Origin: Corythoichthys intestinalis
Lineage: Eukaryota > Chordata > Actinopteri > Syngnathiformes > Syngnathidae
Direction: 5' to 3'
Assembly (NCBI RefSeq): GCF_030265065.1
Contig: NC_080413.1
Span: 20,931,501 to 20,995,500 of the forward strand
DNA: 64,000 nt
Positions 55,095 to 64,000 of the stretch are shown here, one piece after another; the stretch's first letter is position 1; each line of letters starts with the position of its first letter. The notes under the pieces are model-generated. The model saw only the letters and a program-made list of their open reading frames with translations. It was not told the DNA's origin and ran no database searches. The position numbers and the translations under genes are program-made.

Positions 55095-56602
55095 TAATTC
55101 AAATAATATGGGACCTTAATGGAAAAAAAGAGAAAAATCCAACCTTCAATACAACTGCATTCATTAAGTGGGGAAAATCCCACATAAAGAAAAAATTATT
55201 TGACATCAAATATTGTGTGTCACAATTATTAGCAATTTAGCATCCCTGGTGTTAATACTTTGTACAACCCCCTTTTGCCAACAAAACAAGGTCTGGGGAC
55301 TGAGATGGCCATGGGAGGAGCTTGATTTTGTGTCTGGTGAACCATTTCTATGTAGATTTGGCCATATGTTTAGGGTCATTGTCTTGCTGAAAGACCCAGT
55401 GACGACCCATCTTCAGTTTTCGGGCAGAGGGCAACAGATTTTGATTTAAAATGTCCTTGTATCACTGGTATACTTAGAGTGTTTGTTGCCAAAAAGCTCA
55501 ATCTTGGTCTCATCTGACCAAACCACACGGTCCCAGTTGAAGCCTGGGACCGTGTGTATTTTTGTGTGAGATCAAGATTGAGCTTTTTGGCAACAAACAC
55601 TCTAAGTGGGTCTGGCGTGCCACGAAAGATGCACATGCTGAAAAGCACCTCATACCCACTGTGAAGTATGGGAGTGGGTCAGTGATGCTGTGGGGCTGTT
55701 TCCCTTCCAAAGGCCCTGGGAACCTTGTTAGGGTGCATGGCATCATGAATGCTTTGAAATACCAGGACATTTTAAATCAAAATCTGTTGCCCTCTGCCCG
55801 AAAGCTGAAGATGGTTCGTCACTGGGTGTTTCAGCAAGACAATGACCTTAAACATATGGCCAAATCTACACAGAAATGGTTCACCAGACACAAAATCAAG
55901 CTCCTACCATGGCCATCTCAGTCCCCAGACCTTGTTTTGTTGGCAAAAGGGGGTTGTACAAAGTATTAACACGAGGGGTGCTAATAGTTGTGACACACAT
56001 TATTTGATGTCAAATAATTTTTTCTTTATGTGGGATTTTTTCCCCACTGAATGAATGCACTTGTATTGAAGGTCGGATTTTTCTCTTTTTTTCCATTAAG
56101 GTCCAATTTGAATTATTTGAATTAAAAAAATATTAGAGCTAAAAAACACATCTTTTTCAGGGGTGCCAATAATTATGGAGGCCACTGTATATGATAGGAT
56201 TCTAGGTTTGAACTGAAAAGGCTTGGGGAGGAAACCATCGCACTTATGAAGCAAAAGAAGGCCTACCGTAATCTAAAATTTGTCTTTTAGAATGTTCCTG
56301 AACTCAAATTGGATGATTTGAAACAGCTCGCCCAAGACACAAAGGATGCCATTTTTATAGAAGGGAAACGCTTCTTTGAGCATAAGGACATTGTTACAGG
56401 TACTGCCTTTTTTATTTATTAGTTGACAAATATATATTAAAACTTTTTGCTTGTTTTATTCACAGCAATTGTTGCAGGGGGAATTTTAGGTGCTGTACTT
56501 GCCACTGTCCTGGCAGCTCTCTTTATCTTGAAATGGCAGAATTGTAGCAGGAAGAGCTACACAGCAGGCCAGCAAACAACCTCGCAAGATGATGATCTTT
56601 GA
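49444..56602 (+). CDS. Minimal syndecan-like membrane protein at the SDC1 position
   Basis: Exons 49444-49497, 51009-51069, 51515-51552, 56291-56399, 56466-56602 join in phase to 132 aa. Order: weak signal peptide [18 protein letters not shown]; acidic ectodomain [17 protein letters not shown] with one glycosaminoglycan-type SG site in acidic context; 13-codon exon; juxtamembrane [11 protein letters not shown]; transmembrane [21 protein letters not shown] (about 89-109); tail [23 protein letters not shown]. Human SDC4 has FERTEVLAALIVGGIVG at the same place, and the TM exon phase fits syndecans. It follows pum2 on the same strand, as human SDC1 does. Odd: the ectodomain is far shorter than usual, the conserved RMKKKDEGSY segment is degenerate and the PDZ-binding EFYA end is absent. 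It may be a relic or specialised syndecan; another small glycoprotein cannot be excluded. Confidence 0.65.
52085..53327. mobile_element. hAT-like element nested in TTAA element
   Basis: Begins CAGGGGCGCC and ends CCCTG (minus CAGGGATTTTGGGCCCC). GCGCGCAAT is present on both sides (52076-52084 and 53328-53336); the first copy of the host element shows the single empty site GCGTGCAATGG. About 1.24 kb with no recognised transposase. Confidence 0.75.
53726..54548 (-). mobile_element. pogo/Tigger-like element, copy 3 (reverse)
   Basis: Ends CAGTGGTACCTCTACATATG and (minus) CAGTGGTATCTCGACATCCG; TA at the left flank, CA at the right. On minus near 54,290-54,380 it encodes [30 protein letters not shown] in fragments, the CENP-B-type helix-turn-helix start of a Tigger transposase. 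The rest is lost. Confidence 0.82.
54988..56187 (+). mobile_element. Fold-back Tc1 element
   Basis: 1.2 kb, TA-flanked (54986-54987, 56188-56189), ends CAGTGCCCTCCATAATTATT and its complement. It is one long inverted repeat centred near 55,540: the left arm is the reverse complement of the right arm. The right arm encodes the C-terminal half of a Tc1 transposase at about 55,562-55,969 ([53 protein letters not shown]). The N-terminal DNA-binding half is absent. A long TA microsatellite lies in the left arm. Confidence 0.88.
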
Positions 56603-57623
56603 TCCAGATTCTTTACTTATTTTTGATGATTTGTTTTTAACTGCAGATATTTTAAGTACTGTCAATAAGTTATTTTTTTTACACAATTAAAAGATTAACA
56701 ATAGAATAGAATAAGAGTCGTTACATGATTATTTTCATTCCTTTTTTTGGGGGGGGGGGTTCTGTTAAATTATGCATATTGAAGATAACATGATAATTCC
56801 ATGTTATCGCGCTGCACTATATTCATTCCTTCATCTTTTGTGCCACTTATCCTCTTGAGGGTCGCAGGGGTGCTGGAGCCTCTCCCAGCTGACTATGGGC
56901 AGTAGCCAGGGTACACCCTGAATTGGATGCCAGCCAACCGAAGCTTTTGTTGGTCAATCATATTTTCTCAAATGATGTTTGATGTTTTTCAGCTGAGAAA
57001 TCAGCTACACTTTTTTTTTTTTTTGACTTTTAAGGACTGACTGGAGTTAATGTAAAAAATGTATCCCTTTGGTAGAATGTGTATATTTTACTGTAATGTG
57101 AATTTTCTGCAATGGGATGGTAAATCAAAGGACTGTTTTTTCTTTCCTCAATACTGACGTATTTTACCATATATTACACCTGATTTGCAACATTCGGTGT
57201 GTTAAAATATAAACTTTATTATTAATGTATCTGATTTGGGATTTTTCGTGGTAGTAGAGTTGGATTTTTTTTTTCTCATTAGATGAATTGTGCATATTCT
57301 CAGTTTACATGAAGTTGTGTCTATGCAAGGTAATTACAATTTGTCAGTATTAAAGTTCATTTTATTTTATCACACTGTAAACGCTTGCTAGATTTTTCTC
57401 AGGTTAAACAAATAGTGTGTCAGAACGAACCATATAGAGTCGGATTAGCTGAGGCCACTCATCCTCCTTTCAACAACAAAAATGCAGTCATTAGTCACAT
57501 TCAAGATATGAATGTAATTTCCTTTAATATAGCATTATACACTGTACTTGTATTACTGCACAACATTTCAACATGCACATGACATTAAATGACACACATA
57601 ATACTGTGCTCAATTACATCATA
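56603..57623. other. Syndecan-like 3' UTR and intergenic DNA
   Basis: The 3' UTR probably ends near 56,690 (CAATTAAAAG gives ATTAAA). The region 56,830-56,945 is a common fish repeat (CACTTATCCTCTTGAGGGTC, GGGTACACCCTGAATTGGAT). The remainder is AT-rich with no gene seen. Confidence 0.5.
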
Positions 57624-57784
57624 GTACCTTAATTTTCAGACTATAAGGCGCCCATAACTATAAGCTGCCACCCACTAAATTTGACACAAAAACGACACTT
57701 GTTCATTGATAAACCGCACTGAACTATTAACTGCGGATGTCTTCACCGTATTATGGGATATTTACACCAAAATATATTAACTGG

Positions 57785-58139
57785 CATAGACTTCATAATG
57801 TATTGACGGGGCGCGGGGCCGATGCCTATCTGTCAAAGCAGACAAAGAGCTTTTTCCATTGAAAATTCTTGTGAATAAATGCTTAAATCCCTGAATTCTT
57901 TATAAATATGGAAGTACAAAAGTCTCGATTCTTGGTTAAAAGCAAAAAAAAAAAAAAAAGCATGCAGGTAGCATTTCTTTTAGGTAAATATTGCGAACTA
58001 TGAGGCTAGTCAGGAAATTAGAGGCTGCCATATGTAAACACAGAGCTTTTTACGTTGAAAATTCTTGTGAATAAATGCTCAAATCCCTGAATTCTTTATA
58101 GATATGGACGTCGTAAAAGAGTCTCGATTCCTAGTTAAA

Positions 58140-58174
<35 letters not shown>

Positions 58175-58518
58175 GTGCTCGTAGCATTTATTTTACGTAA
58201 GTATTGCAAAGTATAATGCTATAATGCCAATGCTGTAGCGGCTAATTTCTCCCATTGATTTTTTTTCACGTTTCAAAATGCATGTATGGTACAAAAAATA
58301 TATTAATTCCCTTGAATCCTGGAACAAATCACTTCTGCGACAATCCATCCTGTTTCTATGCAGTACAACTTTCGTACTTTTTCAACCTAAATCCGGCGGT
58401 AGATTGCTGCATGTGACAGACTGCTAATTAATGAAGCGGTGTGTTGGACGGCCCCCTTCGGGAAGGCGTAACGCAGTGAATGGTGAATGTGTCATGTCAA
58501 AACATTATGAAGTCTATG
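57785..58518. mobile_element. Nested element with 17-bp perfect inverted ends
   Basis: CATAGACTTCATAATGT at 57785-57801 is exactly complementary to 58502-58518. Flanks TTAACTGG and GTAACCGG look like a 7- to 8-bp target copy, and the related element at 60360-62257 has the empty site TTAACCGG. The interior contains a tandem duplication of about 180 bp with poly-A tracts (57,845-58,205). Confidence 0.78.
57845..58205. repeat. Two-copy tandem duplication with A tracts
   Basis: GAAAATTCTTGTGAATAAAT, CCCTGAATTCTTTATA and AGTCTCGATTC followed by GTTAAAAGC and a long A run occur twice, about 180 bases apart. The second A run is longer. Confidence 0.85.
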
Positions 58519-59187
58519 TAACCGGTAACACTTTATTTGACAGTGGCATCATAAGACCAAATAAACCCCATGAAGCTTTGAACAAATTGGCTGCAAAGCT
58601 TCATTGCTTTAAAAACACTTCATCTGGGCATCACTGCTCCCTTGGGGGAGACAGTGAACCTCTGCTGCCACCTGTTGTCAACACTATTTTCATCCAACAT
58701 GCCGGCTAGCATGCATCAGAGTGCTGCAAATGTATATAACAATCAAAATTCATGTTCTGTGCTAATCATTTCTTCAGTTACTGTTCCAGTTGTTTCATTA
58801 ATTGCTAGTTATGGTATTTTGGTAACACACTGGACAGTGGCGCCATAAGACTTTCATAAGACCATCATAATTATTGTGTCATTATCTCCCTTTTGAATGG
58901 ATGTAAAAGATCCGAGCTGGACATAAATGGAGTTAGTGACATAATTTGGCAGATGACACTCAATGACATCTGTCATTATCATTCATCAATGCCCATGATA
59001 ATGTCATAATTATGACAGTTTTATGGCAGTCTTATGACGGTGCTGTCAAATAGAGTGTTAACTATTAAGCCAAAAACATCAACAACTTGGCTGCAAGATT
59101 CAAAATGAGGGGAACAAGTAGCAGCTTATAGTCCGAAAATTACAGTAACTTAAATGTACTGTGTATTACGGGATGTTTCCATCTTTC

Positions 59188-62100
59188 TCACCTACACTGG
59201 TCTTGCTCAAATATGTCAACAGTAACGTACATAGCTAGTGATGCTGTCAATTGCTGATGGTTCACTGGAAGCAGACACTTAGATTCTTTCCCATAACTTT
59301 GGGTGGGGCTTTCCACAGAACCCTGGCTTCGGTAGGGGCTTAATTGACCGCTACCATTAGCGAGCAGCTCTGTGCATTCTCTGGAAGAAGACTGAGTGAA
59401 TGCTTCTTCGGGGTCATCTGGTCTCTCTTTAGGTATATTAGACTTTGAAGCAAAACCAAGGCCACTGTATTCCTCCTGGCAGACATCAGGAGAGGAAGTT
59501 GTCCGGGAATCTTCTAAGTACACGCGTGCGCAGAGGCTTTCTGATGGATAGTTGAATAGACGGAAGGGAAACATCCCCTGGGGTGCAAAAAGTTTGTTGT
59601 TTGGACACAGAACTGACAAACATTCAAGCATGTTAAAGTAGAAATATTTTTTCATGTCAAAACAAACACTTAAGAGCACTTTAGTGGTGCCTTACAAGTT
59701 TGAAATACACAACATGCGTATCTTGACAAGAAACAGCTTAAAACCTATTTGAATAATTGTTCCAATTTGCAAAAGTGCTACTTATTGTGAAGTGAGTCGA
59801 GGTGAGTTCACTGCCACAATACAGCACTCTGAACTCTGGACTGGGAAATGAAAGCAAAACAATCTCCAAATGACGGTTCATATCTTGAGTAACCAGTATC
59901 TTAAGTCACCATGTAGTACTTATACTACACTTACTATACAGATAATCAAGCCTACAGTCATACTGTACACTCAAAGTCAGCAAGGGCCAAATTGATAATT
60001 GCACAGTATGTTTCTAATAGAATTTCATGAGTGATTCTCCATTAAGGACCGGTAAGGTTGTACTCAGATGACATTGACCTTTTGGACACCTCTGCCAATT
60101 TAATATGCTGTTTTATTATTCAACTAAGTTTACCTTTTGGTGGGTTCCTGATGGCCACAGGGCAACAGAACTGAGGCCAGGATCCGGAAGAGGGTTCTCT
60201 AGGAATTTCCTATACCTTTGACATGGAAAGGGAAACACCTTGTTTAGTGGTTTATCTTAAATTGCTGTTCAAATATGTAAACAGAATACTACTGTGGATT
60301 TTCCTAAATACCCGACATACTGTACCAAGATGCTAGTGTCATTCAAAATGTCAAGAACATACCGTAATTTTCGGACTATATGCCGCTACTTTTTCCCTTC
60401 ATTTTGAATTCTGGGGCTTATAGTCCAGTGTGGTTTATTTGTTGATTTATTTGGGTTAAAAGGTAACACTTTATTTGACGGCGGCATCATAAGACTGTCA
60501 TAAGACCAACATTATTATGACACGGCATTACTAAATGCTTATGACAGATGCCAATATGTGTCATCCGGCTAGTTTTGTCACTAACTCCATTTATGTCCAG
60601 CTTGGATCTTTTACATCTATTTAAAGCAGACATGTCCAAAGTCTGGCCCGGGGGCCAAATGCGGCCCGTGGTCAAATTTCATCTGGCCCCCAGCTTCTGT
60701 CATAAAATCAATAACGTCTGGCCCGCACACTGACTTAATAAATTGGTCAGCAGTACTGCAACCAGCATATGAAGTAGCTTACACACGAAATGCTGCTCAT
60801 TTACCCACTGAAAGGCAGCAGCACTTTAACCCTTTATCGCCAAATGTATCACATTTGATACACCTAAAATTTCATGATTTTGAGATTAATTTAGAATTTT
60901 GACATTTCTTTTTGAAAAAAAAAATGATGGATGCAAGTCAACACATGCATCTGCAGGTTCCATGAGAAAAAAAACATGATTTAGCATGGGTTATAGATAT
61001 TAGAGCGCTGATTACACATACTAATTTTGACATTTCGTTTTACAAATTTGAAAAAAAGGTTTCATTAGGACCTTATTTTTCAAATTTTGGGATTGTCTGA
61101 TAATTGCTTCATGTTGCAAGTATATAAGGGCTAAGCAACATTACTCCGTGTGACCCTTTACTTCCATTTTCTAAAATGACGACAATCAACAAAAAAAAAA
61201 GAAAGTTGTGACGGCCGACGCTTCAAGGATTGGTGGACATTGAACTATTTCATCACTAAATTACGCAACAACTGTGTCTTGCCTCATTTGCAAAGAGACA
61301 GTTGCTGTTTTTAAAGATTTCATTGTGAGGTGATATTACCAAACAAGACACGCTGACAAGATTACAGGGAAGATACGCAGTGAGAAATTGAAGCTGAAAC
61401 TTGAAGCTAGTTTAATTTCACAGCAGTAGTATTTTGCAAGAGCCCGAGTCGAAAGACAACACCACAAAGGCGAGTTGGGAGATTGTTGAAATTATTCATA
61501 AAAAAACAAAAAATAAATAAAGCAAATGTGACACACTGAATGGCTAGCTAAATTTTGCTTATTGTTCTACGTAAAGGACGTCAGCCAAGGTCGCCCCCCC
61601 CCCCATTTTTACCACGCCAAATCTGGCCCCCTTTGCAAAAAGTTTGGACACCCCTGATTTAAAGTGAGATAATTTGCTGCAAGACACTAAATGACATCAG
61701 TTATAAGCATTCGTTAATGCTCATGACAGTGTCATGTCATAATTATGATTGTCTAATGACAGTCTTATGGCACCACTTTCAAATAAGGTGTTACCAAACA
61801 CTATAACTAGCAATTGATGAAACAACTGGAACAGTAACTGAAGAAATAATTGGCACAGAGCATGAATTTTGATTGTCATTTACATCTGTGGCGCTGCAAT
61901 GCATGCTAGGAGGCATGTTAGATGACAACAAGTGTTGACAGCAGGTAGCAGCAGAGGTTGACTGTCTCCTCCAAGGGAGCAGTGATGGCTAAATGAAGCC
62001 TTTTGAAGCAAAGTTTTGCAGCCAATTTGTTCAAAGCTTCATGGTGGTTCATTTGGTCTTATCACAGTCGTATGATACCGCTGTCACATAAAGTTTACCG

Positions 62101-63909
62101 GTTAATATCTTTTGGTGTAAATATCCCACAATACAGTGAGGACGGCTGCAGCTTATAGTCCAGTGCGGCTTATCTGTGAACAAATGCCGTTTCTGTGCCA
62201 AATTTGGTGGGTGGCGGCTTATAGTCAGGTGCGCCCTATAGTTAAAAAATTACCGTACTTGACATGTTTGTTTTTTATCTAGAGCAGTGGTTCTTAACCG
62301 TGCTAAACGTACTGAGCACCACAAGTTGCACATGTGCATTAACCAAACCCTTTTTTTTTTTTTTTTTTTTTTTTATACCAAGAGATACTGAAAGGAAAGC
62401 ACTATTATTTTATTACAAATTGCTATTTTGCATCAGCTAGAGCAGGGGTGCAATTTTCTCCAATTCAAAACAGATATAGCTAAGCTAGCAGGCTAACATG
62501 TGAGAGAATTGGCATTCAAGTTTCTTCAAATTTACTACAAATAATTATGCCTTTTGCAATTTATTATTACATTCGAAAACGAACTGAAACATTTCATTTT
62601 ACTCTGTTCTTTTTTTGTTGTTTTCTTGTCTACATTCTCATTTTATTATTGCATACTCACATCACATACAATTTTTGTGGCGCACAATGTGACGCATTTA
62701 TTTTCTGTGCAGTCCACGCTGCCTGTAGATCTGGGATACTTTCTCATACCAAGTGCGAGTCAACCTTCCACTCAGCAAACCAGTTTCTCCTCCTATTAGG
62801 CTAGGTTCCTACCGTAGGTCTTAATGCATGAATCCCATTTTTCCGTTTTTTTCCGACTCGAGTGAGGCATTAACTTGACTGTCTAAATGGGACAGGTCAC
62901 ATAAAAATGGACGATTTCAAATCCAATCTGGGTCACTTTCATATGTGGTTAAAATCCGATCTGGGCCAAACCCCTTAGACTTAACGAGCCCCTGGGGTTA
63001 AATCGAACCCAGGTTAAGAACCACTAATCTAGAGTTATCCAGAGCATTGCCAATAAGGGGTACAAAGGGGGTAGCTTTCAACGCGGGAAAAAAAATGGGT
63101 GAATTTCTGAGGAGTACACATGCGTGGGTTCAACATAAATAGCTTAATACTTCTTGATAGAATAAGCCTTGTTGAGAATTTAAAATCAAAAACCGAAAAC
63201 ACTTACTGCACAGCACAGCATATTACTGTAGATAACACAAGGAATATAGTGATGCTTCCAATGATCAAAAGTTTTATGACCAGCTTCGGATCTACCAAAG
63301 AAAGTTCACATTAGTCATAACGCCTCAGACTGCTACAAAATCTGTATTATTTCTTTCAAAATGACATGTTATGGGCACACTTAAATAAAGGTAGAGATGG
63401 AAAACATTTTTGTAATAATGCTTCATCCACACAGGAAGCTCAACTCTAAAGGGATTCCATGTCTTTACCGAAGCAAAGCGACAACTGGGCGAAAGATCAA
63501 ATATTTTGTCATAACTCTCCAACACGAGCAACAATTACGAAGTTACTCACCAAGGCTTTTTGTGCTAAAGTACCTCACGTCGCTTTCACTCGCTCCAGTT
63601 TGCGCTACAGCCTTGATATACATGTTGTAATGGGTGTAAGGAATCAGGTTCTTCAGAAGAACTTCTTTATTTGTACTATTAACTGTGATATCTGGAAGGA
63701 ACAGGTTACCGAAATAAATAACTTTGTTACAAAAAATGTAAAGGAATGGTTTAAGATACACTTACTGAGCTGTGGTCCCTGCCCTGTTCCATAGAAAACT
63801 ATGTAGCGGACAATATTCTCGCTGCATAAATCCTGGTGCTGCATCATCCACCTCACAGAAGCTGTTTTGTCAGTCACCTCAACCGTGATTGTGGAAAAAT
63901 TTGCTGGAG
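59188..63909 (-). CDS. Class I cytokine receptor, IL12RB1-like (3' exons only)
   Basis: Minus-strand exons, 5' to 3': 63766-63909, 63551-63691, 63207-63291, 60134-60215, 59188-59577. Together they give the last fibronectin III domain (STITVEVTDKTASVRW, NLIPYTHYNMYIKAVAQTGASES, with N-glycosylation sites NITV and NST), one membrane helix (LVIKLLIIGSITIFLVLSTVICC), a box-1 exon (KFLENPLPDPGLSSVALWPSG) and a 129-codon tail ending EQDQCR. Phases agree. Human IL12RB1 has PPLPTPCASSAIEFPGG at the box-1 position, the best match I can recall; gp130-family relatives are the alternative. YVTV near the end could be a tyrosine docking site. The ligand-binding domains lie beyond the right edge. Convergent with the syndecan-like gene; a 2.9-kb intron is filled by transposons. 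Confidence 0.75.
60462..61795. mobile_element. GGTAACAC-ended unit with hAT inserted
   Basis: Inverted ends GGTAACACTTTATTTGACGG and GGTAACACCTTATTTGAAAG (minus). Without the hAT at 60627-61656 it is about 300 bp. Motifs CATAAGACTGTCATAAGACC and the matching right end are typical of this fish family. Confidence 0.75.
60627..61656 (+). mobile_element. hAT element with BED-finger transposase relic
   Basis: Ends CAGACATGTCCAAAGTCTGG and (minus) CAGGGGTGTCCAAACTTTTT; exact 8-bp target copies ATTTAAAG at 60619-60626 and 61657-61664. Near 61,277-61,355 the plus strand encodes CLICKETVAVFKDFIVR, a stop, then YYQTRHADK, matching the BED zinc finger of ZBED/Charlie-type transposases. The rest of the enzyme is deleted. 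Confidence 0.88.
62285..63026. mobile_element. hAT MITE in receptor intron
   Basis: Ends CAGTGGTTCTTAACC and its complement, with exact 8-bp copies ATCTAGAG at 62277-62284 and 63027-63034. Shares internal blocks with 27135-27805 in reverse orientation. A long T run lies near 62,350. No transposase. Confidence 0.9.
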
Positions 63910-63967
63910 CTGTAGTGAGCATACAGTTGTTTAATTATTATGTAAAGCCATTTCAATTGTTTCCAAT

Positions 63968-64000
63968 CTGGCATCCATCCATCCATCCTCTACCACTTAC
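63968..64000. repeat. Start of a CATC-rich fish repeat at the window edge
   Basis: CATCCATCCATCCATC followed by CTCTACCACTTAC resembles the opening of the same common repeat seen at 56,830. It is cut by the window edge. Confidence 0.4.

Larger units (their letters stand above)
57624..59147. mobile_element. Composite inverted-repeat element A
   Basis: Outer ends TACCTTAATTTTCAGACTAT and (minus) TACTGTAATTTTCGGACTAT. Inside are two GGTAACAC-type units (58,524 to about 58,815 and 58,821 to about 59,062) and a nested element at 57785-58518. It is the inverted relative of 60360-62257, sharing the same unit order when reversed. Confidence 0.72.
60360..62257. mobile_element. Composite inverted-repeat element B (inverted relative of A)
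   Basis: Outer ends TACCGTAATTTTCGGACTAT and (minus) TACGGTAATTTTTTAACTAT. It holds a GGTAACAC-type unit at 60462-61795 and another at about 61,797-62,100, the reverse of the order in 57624-59147. It lies in the receptor intron between exons at 60215 and 63207. Confidence 0.75.

Noticed and set aside
59188-59679. Separate 163-aa gene starting at the ATG near 59679
   Set aside because: The first part is intron; a good acceptor at 59578-59579 and phase agreement make it the last receptor exon.
62547-62804. 85-aa frame resembling a membrane peptide
   Set aside because: It lies wholly inside the hAT MITE 62285-63026 and is T-rich sequence translated as Phe/Leu.

Overview
The window is vertebrate genomic DNA, almost certainly from a teleost fish and probably a percomorph. 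Reasons: intron-bearing genes with GT-AG splice sites, a fish-type apoB, fish-type Tc1 and hAT transposon families, and AT-rich introns packed with short inverted-repeat elements. The gene order and strands (apoB +, intronless Rho GTPase -, pum2 +, syndecan-like +) match the human chromosome 2 block APOB-RHOB-PUM2-SDC1 with the relative orientation kept. This conserved synteny supports the gene identities.

Region by region. 1-15,100: apolipoprotein B without its first exons, which lie left of the window; 22 exons encode about 3,060 residues, including a 4.4 kb giant exon. 15,100-21,746: gene-free DNA holding a broken Tc1 transposon between two halves of a direct duplication, an 80-bp palindrome, an hAT MITE with a perfect target duplication and another inverted-repeat element. 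21,747-22,358 (minus): single-exon Rho GTPase of the RHOB type with an altered C terminus. 24,160-48,430: pumilio 2, with 21 coding exons (1,199 aa) whose introns carry many DNA transposons, including at least three pogo/Tigger-like elements, a related fourth, and a TTAA-target element. 49,444-56,602: a five-exon, 132-aa membrane protein that looks like a minimal, highly diverged syndecan at the SDC1 position. 57,600-63,030: nested DNA transposons, with the last exon of a receptor among them. 59,188-63,909 (minus): 3' end of a class I cytokine receptor (FnIII, TM, box 1 and tail), most like IL-12 receptor beta 1.

The genes are not an operon and act in separate processes: lipid transport, Rho signalling, translational repression, a surface proteoglycan-like protein and cytokine signalling. 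rhob and pum2 are divergent about 1.9 kb apart. The syndecan-like gene and the receptor are convergent. I saw no tRNA, rRNA, CRISPR or recognisable retroviral element. Exon boundaries were set by eye from reading frame, splice consensus and recalled human homologues, without alignment software.
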